A DNA stretch of 10,094 nt, from positions 1 through 10,094 of the forward strand of contig JAISKS010000036.1 in NCBI GenBank assembly GCA_031260825.1. The letters are read 5' to 3'. The notes under the pieces are model-generated. The model was not told the DNA's origin, did not search any database, and saw nothing but the letters and a program-made list of their open reading frames with translations. Positions 1 through 6,880 of the stretch are shown here, one piece after another. Within the stretch, counting starts at the first letter, position 1. Each line of letters starts with the position of its first letter. The translations under genes and the position numbers were made by a program. This stretch comes from Bifidobacteriaceae bacterium (GTDB lineage Bacteria; Actinomycetota; Actinomycetes; Actinomycetales; Bifidobacteriaceae).

Positions 1-1161
1 TTTTGCAAAGCGCTCATTTTCCTCAATTTCGGTTTTCACCTGTGCCATCACATATCCATTGAACCCTTCCCAAGAAGTTTTTTCGTTTTCTTGAGTGATA
101 CTCGCATCTGATTTCGCAGCCTGTTCAACTGCATAAGCTGCGATGTTTGCTAGTTTTGCAGAGTCCTCAGCGGCTTTTGCGATTTCTTCAGCTGTTACAG
201 GATTACCCTCGGCATCAGCACCTGTAGCAAGTTGTGCAGCAAGAGCAGCTGCGTTTACAGCATTAGCCTGCGCGGTTTCTGCATTTTTTCGAAAACCTTG
301 AATTGTATATGGAAATTCAGAAGTCGCTACATTATACTCTTCTTTTGTAATATGACCATCTTCTAGCATCAAATCTAATGTTCGTTTCCAGCGCTCTTTA
401 GCCCATTTTTCAGAATCTACTGAAAGATCAGGATCCCATTTTGAAGGTGAAGGAATGATTCCTGCGATAAGTGCAGCCTGTGAAATGCTGAGTTCATTTG
501 CAGAAACACCATAATATGAGCGAGCTGCAGCCTCAATACCGTAACTAGTTTTTCCAAAGAAAATTGTGTTCATATAATTGCAAAGCACAACATCTTTATC
601 TTGACTAATTGAAAGTTTAAGAGCAATAATTCCCTCTTTTATTTTGTCTTGATAATTTAATGCATTTCCTAAGAAATATCTTTCGGCATATTGCTGAGTA
701 ATTGTCGAACCACCCTGACGCGTACCTTCTAATAAATTATTTCTTAAAGCGCGGGCAATACCCATTGGGTCAATACCTTTATTATCATAAAATGTTCTAT
801 CTTCAGAAGCTACAATTGCATTTGCTACATAGTTTTGTTTTTTTACATCAAGATTATTGCTTTCGTTTTGTACCTCACTTTTTGGCAAATCTACACATTC
901 AATGATGATACGATTATCTCCAGAATATGTACCTATTAATGTGGTACCATCATCCCAATAAACACTCGTTCTTTCAGCATCTGCACCTTCAACTCTTTCC
1001 GGAATTGAGATATGATAAAATGCCCATGAAAACACAGCAAGTCCAAGCAAAAAAGCAGCGCCAAGAGTAATGATAATTAAACGCAGGATTAAATGAATCG
1101 TAGAAACAGTAAGATTCCCTAAAAATCTACTAACTTTTTTTCCGAAACTTTTAGAACTCAT
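1..1161 (-). CDS. Class A penicillin-binding protein, N-terminal part (GT51 transglycosylase), cut by window edge
   Basis: This is a bifunctional peptidoglycan synthase: it polymerises lipid II outside the membrane and, in a C-terminal part beyond the window, should cross-link stems. The 387 visible codons are open without a stop. A basic N-terminus leads into one membrane anchor (about residues 28-49). The GT51 motifs follow in order: EDRTFYDNKG with catalytic Glu120, QGGSTITQQ at 149-157, KIKEG with the second Glu at 176, then the YMNTIFFG and AAARSYYG segments. The usual His of EDxxFxxHxG is Asn127. An alanine-rich segment (about 291-352) follows the GT domain, before WEGFNGYVMAQV, which resembles the linker toward the transpeptidase. 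The ATG at 1161-1159 is the only sensible start; it has no Shine-Dalgarno but TATAAT lies 6 nt upstream. The gene starts 18 bp after the glycosyltransferase stop, probably in the same operon. Confidence 0.93.
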   Translation of the reverse strand, partial: MSSKSFGKKVSRFLGNLTVSTIHLILRLIIITLGAAFLLGLAVFSWAFYHISIPERVEGADAERTSVYWDDGTTLIGTYSGDNRIIIECVDLPKSEVQNESNNLDVKKQNYVANAIVASEDRTFYDNKGIDPMGIARALRNNLLEGTRQGGSTITQQYAERYFLGNALNYQDKIKEGIIALKLSISQDKDVVLCNYMNTIFFGKTSYGIEAAARSYYGVSANELSISQAALIAGIIPSPSKWDPDLSVDSEKWAKERWKRTLDLMLEDGHITKEEYNVATSEFPYTIQGFRKNAETAQANAVNAAALAAQLATGADAEGNPVTAEEIAKAAEDSAKLANIAAYAVEQAAKSDASITQENEKTSWEGFNGYVMAQVKTEIEENERFAK

Positions 1162-1167
1162 AGTACG

Positions 1168-1173
1168 ATTATA
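1168..1173 (-). promoter_or_regulatory. Putative -10 element (TATAAT), leaderless PBP promoter
   Basis: A perfect TATAAT on the minus strand is followed by 6 nt (CGTACT) and then the PBP start codon. No Shine-Dalgarno is present. That spacing would place the transcription start at or next to the ATG, giving a leaderless mRNA. I see no good -35 hexamer. The box lies in the short gap after the upstream glycosyltransferase stop, so it could add to operon read-through. Confidence 0.55.
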
Positions 1174-1179
1174 CAAGAA

Positions 1180-2718
1180 TTAATTATAAGTTTTTAGATT
1201 TAATCTCTTTTCAACTTTTATAAAAAATCGATTTAGCCCATATGCGGCGTATGGAAGCATAAGTACAAAAAATGGCATTACATATTCATCTTTTCCTTCT
1301 GATATTTGATAAAATGCAGCAGCACCTGCTATTATAAATGGAATTAAAAACACTATTATTTTTTTAGATTTAGAAAGTATTATTAGTGCAACCAGCGTAA
1401 ATACGGCAATAATTAATTTGTAAGCCTGCATATATATTTGTAACAATTTGTAACCTGAGCCCTCTACAACACTTCGCGCAAAACTTGACATTACACTTGT
1501 CTTATTTCCAAAATATTGACCAAATACTGAAAAATCATTTGATCCCCACTGAGAAATGTATTTTTTGCCAAAAAAATCTAATGTATATTTTGGATTGTTT
1601 ATAAAATGATTAATATGCTGTTTAATTTTTATTACATTATTTGTCTTAATATATTCAGCATCATTTTCTACAGTAGAGTTTGCAGAATCATTTGTAGCGC
1701 CATTATACCATCCATACGACATTACTTTATCACCTGTTACAATACCTTCAACTATGGTTTCTGTACTGCTTAATCCCATTTCAACATGAACAATTTCGGG
1801 TGGAGGATTTAGTAAATTTAGTCCTGTTCTGTGCTGATAATAAATAGGTGGTATGGCGGCTATAATAAACGGAATTGTGCTAAACAATATTATGAATATA
1901 AGTTTTTTTAATGTGAATTTATTCAGTAAATTATATAATAATATAATAAGGATTCCAACTATAAATATCAGTGTATTAGGCTTAAAAACCTCAGATATTG
2001 TTATCATCAGAATTGATAAAAATGCATATTTATTACTATAAGTCTTAATATATAGCATTATATAGTATATGGCGATTGTACTAAAACATAGCATAGGTAT
2101 TAATCCATAAATATAATTAGTTCGTAACAATAGATGGGCACATCCGATGAATAATAATGAAAAAATGTAACTAGTTTTTTTATTAAAAAGTATCGTGGTT
2201 ATTTTGTATAAATATATATATATGAGAATCATAAAATATGCGAAAATAATATCGAGAACAAAACATGCTGTTGTGATCTCACAATGAAATAATCTAATTA
2301 TTATTTCTTCAAATGCAGCTAAACCAAATAGAAAGGGATATGTTTGAACATATATAATAAAGTGACTTGCAATAGGTCTATTATGTGCTAGTTCATTTGC
2401 AACTGTTAATATAGAATATGAGTCATGAATTATTCCAAATGGTGTGATTGCTAATGCACAAAATACAGATAAAATAAATATATAAATTGGTTTAATATAT
2501 ATTTTTAATTTACTAATTTTATAAATAATTATTATTAATATAATTGCTAATAAAAATGATATTAAATTAGTATTATATTTAATTAATATCTGGGTTACGC
2601 CAGCATAGGGTACGTCTCTTATTGTATAAAATAATAAATTGACAATAGCAAATAATATTGCTGAGATAATTGAGGAATATATTACTATATATAATATTGA
2701 TTTTTTTAAGAATTTCAT
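1180..2718 (-). CDS. Multi-spanning GT-C-type membrane glycosyltransferase, paralog 2
   Basis: This 512-residue protein is probably a membrane glycosyltransferase of the GT-C fold (GT39/ArnT/PMT-like) that moves a sugar from a polyprenyl-phosphate donor onto a cell-envelope acceptor outside the membrane. About ten to eleven hydrophobic helices are visible. The first large loop carries His98-Asp99, the place where GT-C enzymes keep the catalytic acid. Further marks are NYIYG at 201-205, FKPN at 245-248, a hydrophilic outer domain at about 293-425 holding QWGSND (390-395), and EGKDEYVMPFF (474-484) before the last helix. Gapless alignment by eye with the upstream neighbour gives about 73% identity over residues 381-495. 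The start overlaps that neighbour's stop (ATGA, 2718-2715), implying translational coupling, with a weak GGTGA 9 nt upstream. Base composition is very AT-rich even against nearby genes. Substrate unknown; no database match could be run. Confidence 0.8.
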   Translation of the reverse strand: MKFLKKSILYIVIYSSIISAILFAIVNLLFYTIRDVPYAGVTQILIKYNTNLISFLLAIILIIIIYKISKLKIYIKPIYIFILSVFCALAITPFGIIHDSYSILTVANELAHNRPIASHFIIYVQTYPFLFGLAAFEEIIIRLFHCEITTACFVLDIIFAYFMILIYIYLYKITTILFNKKTSYIFSLLFIGCAHLLLRTNYIYGLIPMLCFSTIAIYYIMLYIKTYSNKYAFLSILMITISEVFKPNTLIFIVGILIILLYNLLNKFTLKKLIFIILFSTIPFIIAAIPPIYYQHRTGLNLLNPPPEIVHVEMGLSSTETIVEGIVTGDKVMSYGWYNGATNDSANSTVENDAEYIKTNNVIKIKQHINHFINNPKYTLDFFGKKYISQWGSNDFSVFGQYFGNKTSVMSSFARSVVEGSGYKLLQIYMQAYKLIIAVFTLVALIILSKSKKIIVFLIPFIIAGAAAFYQISEGKDEYVMPFFVLMLPYAAYGLNRFFIKVEKRLNLKTYN

Positions 2719-4238
2719 TTTATATAATCACCAACTTTTTTGAAAAATATTTTCATTCCATAGGCTGCATAGGGGAGCATAAGTGCAAAAAATGGCATTA
2801 CATATTCATCTCTTCCTTCAGATATTTCATAAAAACCCGCAGCTATTGCTATTATAAATGGAATTAAAAACACTGTTATTTTTTTAGATTTAGCTAAAAT
2901 TGCTAGTGAATATAAGGAAAATATACCAATAAGAAGTTTATATCCTTGTAAATATATCTGCAATCCATTGTAAATTGCGCCATCTACAACACTGCGTGCA
3001 AATTTTGACATTATAATAGTATCATATCCAAAATATTGCGAAAATACAGAATAATCGTTTGAACCCCACTGAGATATATATTTTTTTGCGAAAAATTTTA
3101 ATGCTACTGATGGATTGTTAATATAATTTTCTGTATCGGCTATTATTAATTTTGTATTATTTGAGATAATCTCTGAATTTGAATGCAAAACAATGCTATT
3201 TTCATCTAATGCTGTTGCTCCTGAAAACCACCCAGAGGACATTACAGTATCGTTTTTTAGAATTCCCTCTTTATCAGTTGGTACACTGGTTAAACCCATT
3301 TGTATATTAACTAATTTTGGTTGTGCATTGTGGAAACCTATACCTATTTTATGTTCATAGTATGCGGCTGGTATGCTTGCTATAAAAAATGGAACTACGC
3401 AAAATAATAATAATATAATTAGATTTTTTAAATTAAATCTTTGAATTAATCGATATAGCAAAAATACAATAATTCCTAATATAAATAAAAGTGTGTTTGG
3501 TTTAAAAGTTTCTGCAATAGATATTGCAATAAGCGCTTTTGATCTATCTAAAATTGTATTTGATTTTAATAAATAATAAATCGAAACTACTGCAAAGCAT
3601 AGCATTGGAATAATTCCGTATATATGATTTGTTCTTAATAATAGCGGTGCACATCCAATAAATAATACAGAAAATATGATTTCTGTTTTATGATTATTAA
3701 ACAGTAGCAGGATGATTTTTTTTATATAAATATATATGAAAGTTACCATTACAGCATTAAATATATCGAGAACGATAAGGGAATAGCTGAGGTCAGTATT
3801 AAAAATAGAAATAACTATTTGTTCATAAAACGAAACTCCTAATAAATATGGAAAATTTTGTAAATAATCAAATGTGTCTTGCTCGGGTTGTATATTATTT
3901 GCAATATTGTGCGCAAAGGTTACTAGTGAATGTGCATCATGAATTACCCCAAATGGTGAAATAAATAATGCGCAAAATACAGCTAAAATAAATACAAAAA
4001 TTGGTGATATTGTTTTTAATTTAGATAATAAATATACAATTGCTAATATTATTATTGAGCTAATAATTAAAATTAAAATATTACTGTGATTAATGATAAT
4101 ATGTGTACAACACCCATAATTAGGCGTTCTTTTAGTAAAAAATAATAGATTTGTCAGAAAAAAAGCTACAGCAGACGCGATTGATGAAAAAATAGTAATA
4201 AATAATATTACTTTTAAAGACAGTTTTCTAAATTTCAT
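2715..4238 (-). CDS. Multi-spanning GT-C-type membrane glycosyltransferase, paralog 1
   Basis: This 507-residue protein is the paralog of the next gene downstream and has the same architecture. It has an N-terminal helix (about 10-33), further helices to about 97, a loop with His100-Asp101, NHIYG at 204-208, FKPN at 245-248, a hydrophilic outer domain (about 293-425) with QWGSND at 390-395, and three C-terminal helices with EGRDEYVMPFF at 474-484. By family logic it transfers a lipid-linked sugar at the outer membrane face; donor and acceptor cannot be read from sequence. The start (MKFRKLSLK) is supported by the similar start of the paralog (MKFLKKS). It lies inside the last 11 bp of dapF, so translation may be coupled. 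There is no Shine-Dalgarno, but TATACT sits 7 nt upstream, inside dapF, as a possible internal promoter. Two unequal copies kept side by side suggest different acceptor or donor preferences. Confidence 0.8.
   Translation of the reverse strand: MKFRKLSLKVILFITIFSSIASAVAFFLTNLLFFTKRTPNYGCCTHIIINHSNILILIISSIIILAIVYLLSKLKTISPIFVFILAVFCALFISPFGVIHDAHSLVTFAHNIANNIQPEQDTFDYLQNFPYLLGVSFYEQIVISIFNTDLSYSLIVLDIFNAVMVTFIYIYIKKIILLLFNNHKTEIIFSVLFIGCAPLLLRTNHIYGIIPMLCFAVVSIYYLLKSNTILDRSKALIAISIAETFKPNTLLFILGIIVFLLYRLIQRFNLKNLIILLLFCVVPFFIASIPAAYYEHKIGIGFHNAQPKLVNIQMGLTSVPTDKEGILKNDTVMSSGWFSGATALDENSIVLHSNSEIISNNTKLIIADTENYINNPSVALKFFAKKYISQWGSNDYSVFSQYFGYDTIIMSKFARSVVDGAIYNGLQIYLQGYKLLIGIFSLYSLAILAKSKKITVFLIPFIIAIAAGFYEISEGRDEYVMPFFALMLPYAAYGMKIFFKKVGDYIK
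2728..2732 (-). promoter_or_regulatory. Weak ribosome binding site (GGTGA) for GT paralog 2
   Basis: GGTGA lies 9 nt before the ATG at 2718 on the minus strand, within the end of the upstream paralog. Together with the ATGA stop/start overlap it suggests reinitiation by ribosomes finishing the upstream gene. Confidence 0.35.
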
Positions 4239-5115
4239 TGTTTATAGTATAATGTATTTCCGCAGGTCCGATTAGTATTGCGCGGTCATTTATTAGCTTA
4301 ATATTTAAATTTTGCTCGGGTTTATTTTTTAATATGTTTTGATATAAATTGATTTTGACATCATTTGAATATTTTATTCCGGTTGCTGTTGCGCCTGTAC
4401 CGCATGAATATGTTTCGCCTACACCGCGCTCATACACGCGCATAGTGATTTCATTATCAAGTTCAGTTTCAACATAAAATTCATAATTTGCATCATTAGG
4501 TAGCTCAGGTTTAGCCTCGGGTTTTTTCAACAAATCAATATTTTCTAAATCTTTTTGTGATGATAATTGGCATACAATATGAGGATTTCCAACATTTATA
4601 TATGTCGCATCAGAATTAATTTTTGTACCATTTTTATCAAAATATGTTACTTCAAAATTTTCATCAACTGAATATGTGCCCATATCTACTGAGTAAAGTG
4701 GCTTATTATCAATATATGTTAGTGTTATTGGTTTTATTCCTGCTCTAGTAAAAAACGGACATTCTTGGTCTGCAAAAGCTTCGGGGTCATTTAATCTAAC
4801 GAGTTCTGCTGTGACGCGCACACCATTTCCGCACATTTCAGCAGTTGTACCATCAGCATTATAATAATCCATAAAATACATTGATTCTTCATTTGAGTTC
4901 TGAAAATATGAACCTATTTCAGGAGCGAATTTTGGCTCAATTTTTGTAGCTAATTCAGTATTTACTCGACCAACTCTAATGAATCCATCTGCCCCAACTC
5001 CATAATGTCTATCGCAAATTTCTCGGACAAAATCTGGGGTAACTTCATATTCATTGGAAGGATCCCATGCAAGCACAAAATCATTTCCTGTAGCTTCGCC
5101 TTTATAATATTTCAT
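4228..5115 (-). CDS. dapF: Diaminopimelate epimerase
   Basis: DapF interconverts LL- and meso-diaminopimelate without a cofactor, in the cytoplasm, feeding peptidoglycan and lysine synthesis. The 295 residues match the family length. Landmarks are KGEATGNDFV at 5-14 (usually KGxGTGNDF), GVGADGFI at 39-46, YYNADGT.AEMCGNGVR at 84-100 with catalytic Cys95, GNPH at 176-179, and ERGVGETYSCGTGA at 229-242 with catalytic Cys238. The extra stretch at about 51-80 between GADGFI and YYNADG looks like a length feature seen in actinobacterial members, from memory. The ATG at 5115 gives the family N-terminus; it has no Shine-Dalgarno, but TGGTAAAAT ends 6 nt upstream. It appears to head the envelope cluster, overlapping the downstream glycosyltransferase by 11 bp. 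An array of three tandem repeats lies immediately upstream and probably carries its promoter or control sites. Confidence 0.96.
   Translation of the reverse strand: MKYYKGEATGNDFVLAWDPSNEYEVTPDFVREICDRHYGVGADGFIRVGRVNTELATKIEPKFAPEIGSYFQNSNEESMYFMDYYNADGTTAEMCGNGVRVTAELVRLNDPEAFADQECPFFTRAGIKPITLTYIDNKPLYSVDMGTYSVDENFEVTYFDKNGTKINSDATYINVGNPHIVCQLSSQKDLENIDLLKKPEAKPELPNDANYEFYVETELDNEITMRVYERGVGETYSCGTGATATGIKYSNDVKINLYQNILKNKPEQNLNIKLINDRAILIGPAEIHYTINNEI
4246..4251 (-). promoter_or_regulatory. Possible internal -10 element (TATACT) before GT paralog 1
   Basis: TATACT on the minus strand is followed by 7 nt and the start codon of the first glycosyltransferase, which has no Shine-Dalgarno. 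It repeats the -10-to-ATG spacing seen at dapF, the PBP and the plus-strand transporter. It lies within the dapF coding end in AT-rich DNA, so chance occurrence is quite possible. Confidence 0.35.
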
Positions 5116-5148
5116 AGTTACATTTTACCACAAACTCTGAGTAACTAT
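5114..5148 (-). promoter_or_regulatory. Inverted repeat covering the dapF start codon
   Basis: ATAGTTAC (5114-5121 on the plus strand) and GTAACTAT (5141-5148) form a perfect 8-bp inverted repeat separated by 19 nt. In a transcript starting further upstream, AUAGUUAC would pair with GUAACUAU, which includes the first two bases of the dapF AUG, and could hide the start. A second identical upstream arm is at 5187-5194, and a 7-of-8 match (CTAACTAT) at 5230-5237. If dapF is transcribed leaderlessly, this hairpin would not exist in the mRNA. Confidence 0.35.
5122..5127 (-). promoter_or_regulatory. Putative extended -10 element of dapF (TGG-TAAAAT)
   Basis: On the minus strand TAAAAT is preceded by TGG, which fits an extended -10 (TGn), and is followed by 6 nt (GTAACT) and the dapF ATG. 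No Shine-Dalgarno is visible. This supports a leaderless dapF transcript. The expected -35 region falls within the first tandem repeat and does not resemble TTGACA. Confidence 0.5.
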
Positions 5149-5244
5149 TAAATAAATGCGTATATTATTTAACTTACAAACTCTGAGTAACTATTAAATA
5201 AAAACTAGATTATTTACCGTACAACTCCGCTAACTATTAAAATA
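5130..5244. repeat. Three tandem direct repeat units between fructuronate reductase and dapF
   Basis: Two identical 27-bp copies lie at 5130-5156 and 5176-5202, beginning ACAAACTCTGAG and ending TAACTATTAAATAAA. A diverged third copy is at 5221-5244 (ACAACTCCGC, then TAACTATTAAAATA). The period is 46 then about 43 bp. Units share a left flank resembling ATTTACC; in the first copy this is the likely -10 of dapF when read on the minus strand. Each perfect copy contains ACTC-T-GAGT, a small palindrome of operator type. This makes up most of the 138-bp gap; no GC-rich stem with a T-run is visible, so I see no intrinsic terminator after the reductase gene. Confidence 0.85.
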
Positions 5245-5253
5245 TAAAATATA

Positions 5254-6867
5254 TTACTTCACTACATTATTTAGCGTTTTTCGAACTGCCCCATAACCTT
5301 GCATCATCTGCACAAAATACTCAGTGATTTTATCCGAAATTACATCAGATTTAAAGCCAAAAACAGATTCATTACTTAAAACTTCTTTTATTAACTCTTG
5401 ATTTACAGGCTCGCCTACTTTCATATTTTTGAAAATTTCTGCAATCTGCGCACCATTTGGATCTGGGCTTAAAACCATCGGCTGACCAGAATCTGTTTCG
5501 CCTACTAAATATCTAAACCAGCCAGCAATTGCAAATGGAATAAATTTTAATGAATTTTCATCTAATTCAGGGCGTTTTATATATTCATTTATTGTTACGC
5601 CAAAACGAATTGCAAGCATTGTCGACTCATCAACTGTCATACGCTCTGAACTATCTGGAATATATTGATTTGTAAGGCGCGAATTAATAACTTCATCAAG
5701 AAACTCTTTCGGGTTAATTATTTCTGCATCTTCAGCAACCGGAAGCCCCTCTATATATCCCACTCCTCTAGCCAATTTTAATAGCGCTAAATCTTGCATA
5801 ATTTTATAAATCCAATCAATTTCTAATAAACAGCCTAGTGCTCCAATTGCAGTATGAATAGGATTTAAACATGCACAAACTTTCATACGTTCTGATTTAG
5901 AAACAATATCTCTAGTGGTCATATATACGCCTGTAAGATCATCAAAAGCAGGTCTTCCATTTGGAAAATTATCTTCAATTACTAAATATCGAATAAGCTC
6001 TGCATTTACAAAAGCACCTGTTATCGAACGTTTATTTGTATTAATTACTTCATACTCTTTAAATCCAGATAATTTTAACGAATGTGATACAATTTCTGCT
6101 TGCGCTGGTACTATTTTGTCGATCATGCTGTGTGGAAAACTTACAATATAATCATCACTTAAATAATCGCAAAATCCCTTATCTATTAATGAGTTCTCTT
6201 CCCACGATTTTGCAATATCTAAAATTGACATTCGCAGTTTATGACTATTTTGAAAGAAATTATCATTGGACATAAGTGCCATTTTTAGCTTTCCTGCTTG
6301 AAATCTTTTATATAGTAATGCTGTAACTTGTAAAATAATATTGTCTGATTTTAATGCAAAATTAATTGTATCTGATGCAACCATTCCCTCTGTTATTATT
6401 GGTAAAAATGACCCATCACTTGAAATGTTTAAATAGCCTTTTTCGGTAATGGAAAATGTTGCGATTTGAAGGCTAGGATTTTCAAAAATCTCTATCATTC
6501 TATCGATATTTTTTGAAATGAAAAGTGCTTCTGTAACAGACGCAATTAGTTCTTTATCAAAATTTCCTGCTGTATCTAAAATAACTTTTAATGCACGATT
6601 TTGATAGGGTTTATATGCTAATTCGATAATTTCTTCATCATAAGATTCTGCTACTATTATGCCTGTATCCAGCTTGCCCAAATTAATTAATTCTTGTGCT
6701 AAATTTGCCTGAAAAGCTCTAAAAATATTTCCGCCGCCAAAATGTATCCATGTAGGGTTTTTATAAGTCTTTTTCTTAATAGTTTCTTGATCAAAATAAG
6801 GAACTTTTATTCCATATTTTTTGAACATTTCTTTTTTGTTTACATAATCATCATTTATTGATATCAA
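5254..6867 (-). CDS. uxuB: Fructuronate reductase (D-mannonate oxidoreductase), mannitol dehydrogenase superfamily
   Basis: This enzyme most likely reduces D-fructuronate to D-mannonate with NAD(P)H in glucuronate breakdown. It belongs to the polyol-specific long-chain dehydrogenases. The 537 residues show the nucleotide-binding motif HFGGGNIFR at 42-50, SNDNF at 200-204, the conserved stretch FVNAEL...VIEDNFPNGRP (286-306), and the catalytic group Lys329-Asn335-His338 in ERMKVCACLNPIHTA. It resembles the longer Thermotoga/Firmicutes-type enzymes rather than E. coli UxuB, from memory. The start is TTG at 6867-6865, chosen because AGGAGAG lies just upstream and the N-terminus (KKYGIKVPYFD) fits the family. 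It follows the transporter by 13 bp and is surely cotranscribed. Tagaturonate reductase or another mannitol-dehydrogenase-type activity remains possible; the transporter partner favours a uronate. Confidence 0.85.
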   Translation of the reverse strand: MISINDDYVNKKEMFKKYGIKVPYFDQETIKKKTYKNPTWIHFGGGNIFRAFQANLAQELINLGKLDTGIIVAESYDEEIIELAYKPYQNRALKVILDTAGNFDKELIASVTEALFISKNIDRMIEIFENPSLQIATFSITEKGYLNISSDGSFLPIITEGMVASDTINFALKSDNIILQVTALLYKRFQAGKLKMALMSNDNFFQNSHKLRMSILDIAKSWEENSLIDKGFCDYLSDDYIVSFPHSMIDKIVPAQAEIVSHSLKLSGFKEYEVINTNKRSITGAFVNAELIRYLVIEDNFPNGRPAFDDLTGVYMTTRDIVSKSERMKVCACLNPIHTAIGALGCLLEIDWIYKIMQDLALLKLARGVGYIEGLPVAEDAEIINPKEFLDEVINSRLTNQYIPDSSERMTVDESTMLAIRFGVTINEYIKRPELDENSLKFIPFAIAGWFRYLVGETDSGQPMVLSPDPNGAQIAEIFKNMKVGEPVNQELIKEVLSNESVFGFKSDVISDKITEYFVQMMQGYGAVRKTLNNVVK

Positions 6868-6871
6868 CTTA

Positions 6872-6878
6872 CTCTCCT
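6872..6878 (-). promoter_or_regulatory. Shine-Dalgarno AGGAGAG deciding the TTG start of the reductase
   Basis: AGGAGAG on the minus strand ends 4 nt before TTG (GGAG core 6 nt away), in the 13-bp gap after the transporter stop. It is the strongest ribosome binding site in the window and shows that the organism also uses leadered initiation inside operons. Confidence 0.8.
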
Positions 6879-6880
6879 AA

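Noticed and set aside
702..905. Plus-strand open frame over the PBP gene
   Set aside because: Antisense to the conserved GT51 motifs; no start signal and no recognisable protein features.
2200..2225. AT dinucleotide run as a replication-origin unwinding element
   Set aside because: It lies within an intact membrane-protein coding region, with no DnaA-box cluster seen nearby.
1853..2867. Two plus-strand open frames (1853-2041 and 2670-2867) over the glycosyltransferase genes
   Set aside because: They are antisense to conserved membrane-protein sequence and arise from low-complexity AT-rich DNA.
3716..3723. Eight-T tracts (also 8429-8436) as phase-variation sites
   Set aside because: Such tracts are expected in AT-rich coding DNA for Phe/Lys/Ile-rich proteins; both genes are intact and nothing indicates on/off switching.
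5130..5244. The tandem repeats as a small CRISPR array
   Set aside because: Only three units, the third diverged; gaps of 18-19 bp are too short and AT-rich for spacers, the repeat is not CRISPR-like, and there are no cas genes.
5203..5253. Intrinsic terminator after the fructuronate reductase
   Set aside because: The sequence is A/T-rich but shows no GC-containing stem followed by a T-run on the minus strand.
5915..6275. Two overlapping plus-strand open frames over the fructuronate reductase gene
   Set aside because: Opposite to highly conserved reductase motifs; no ribosome site or plausible product.
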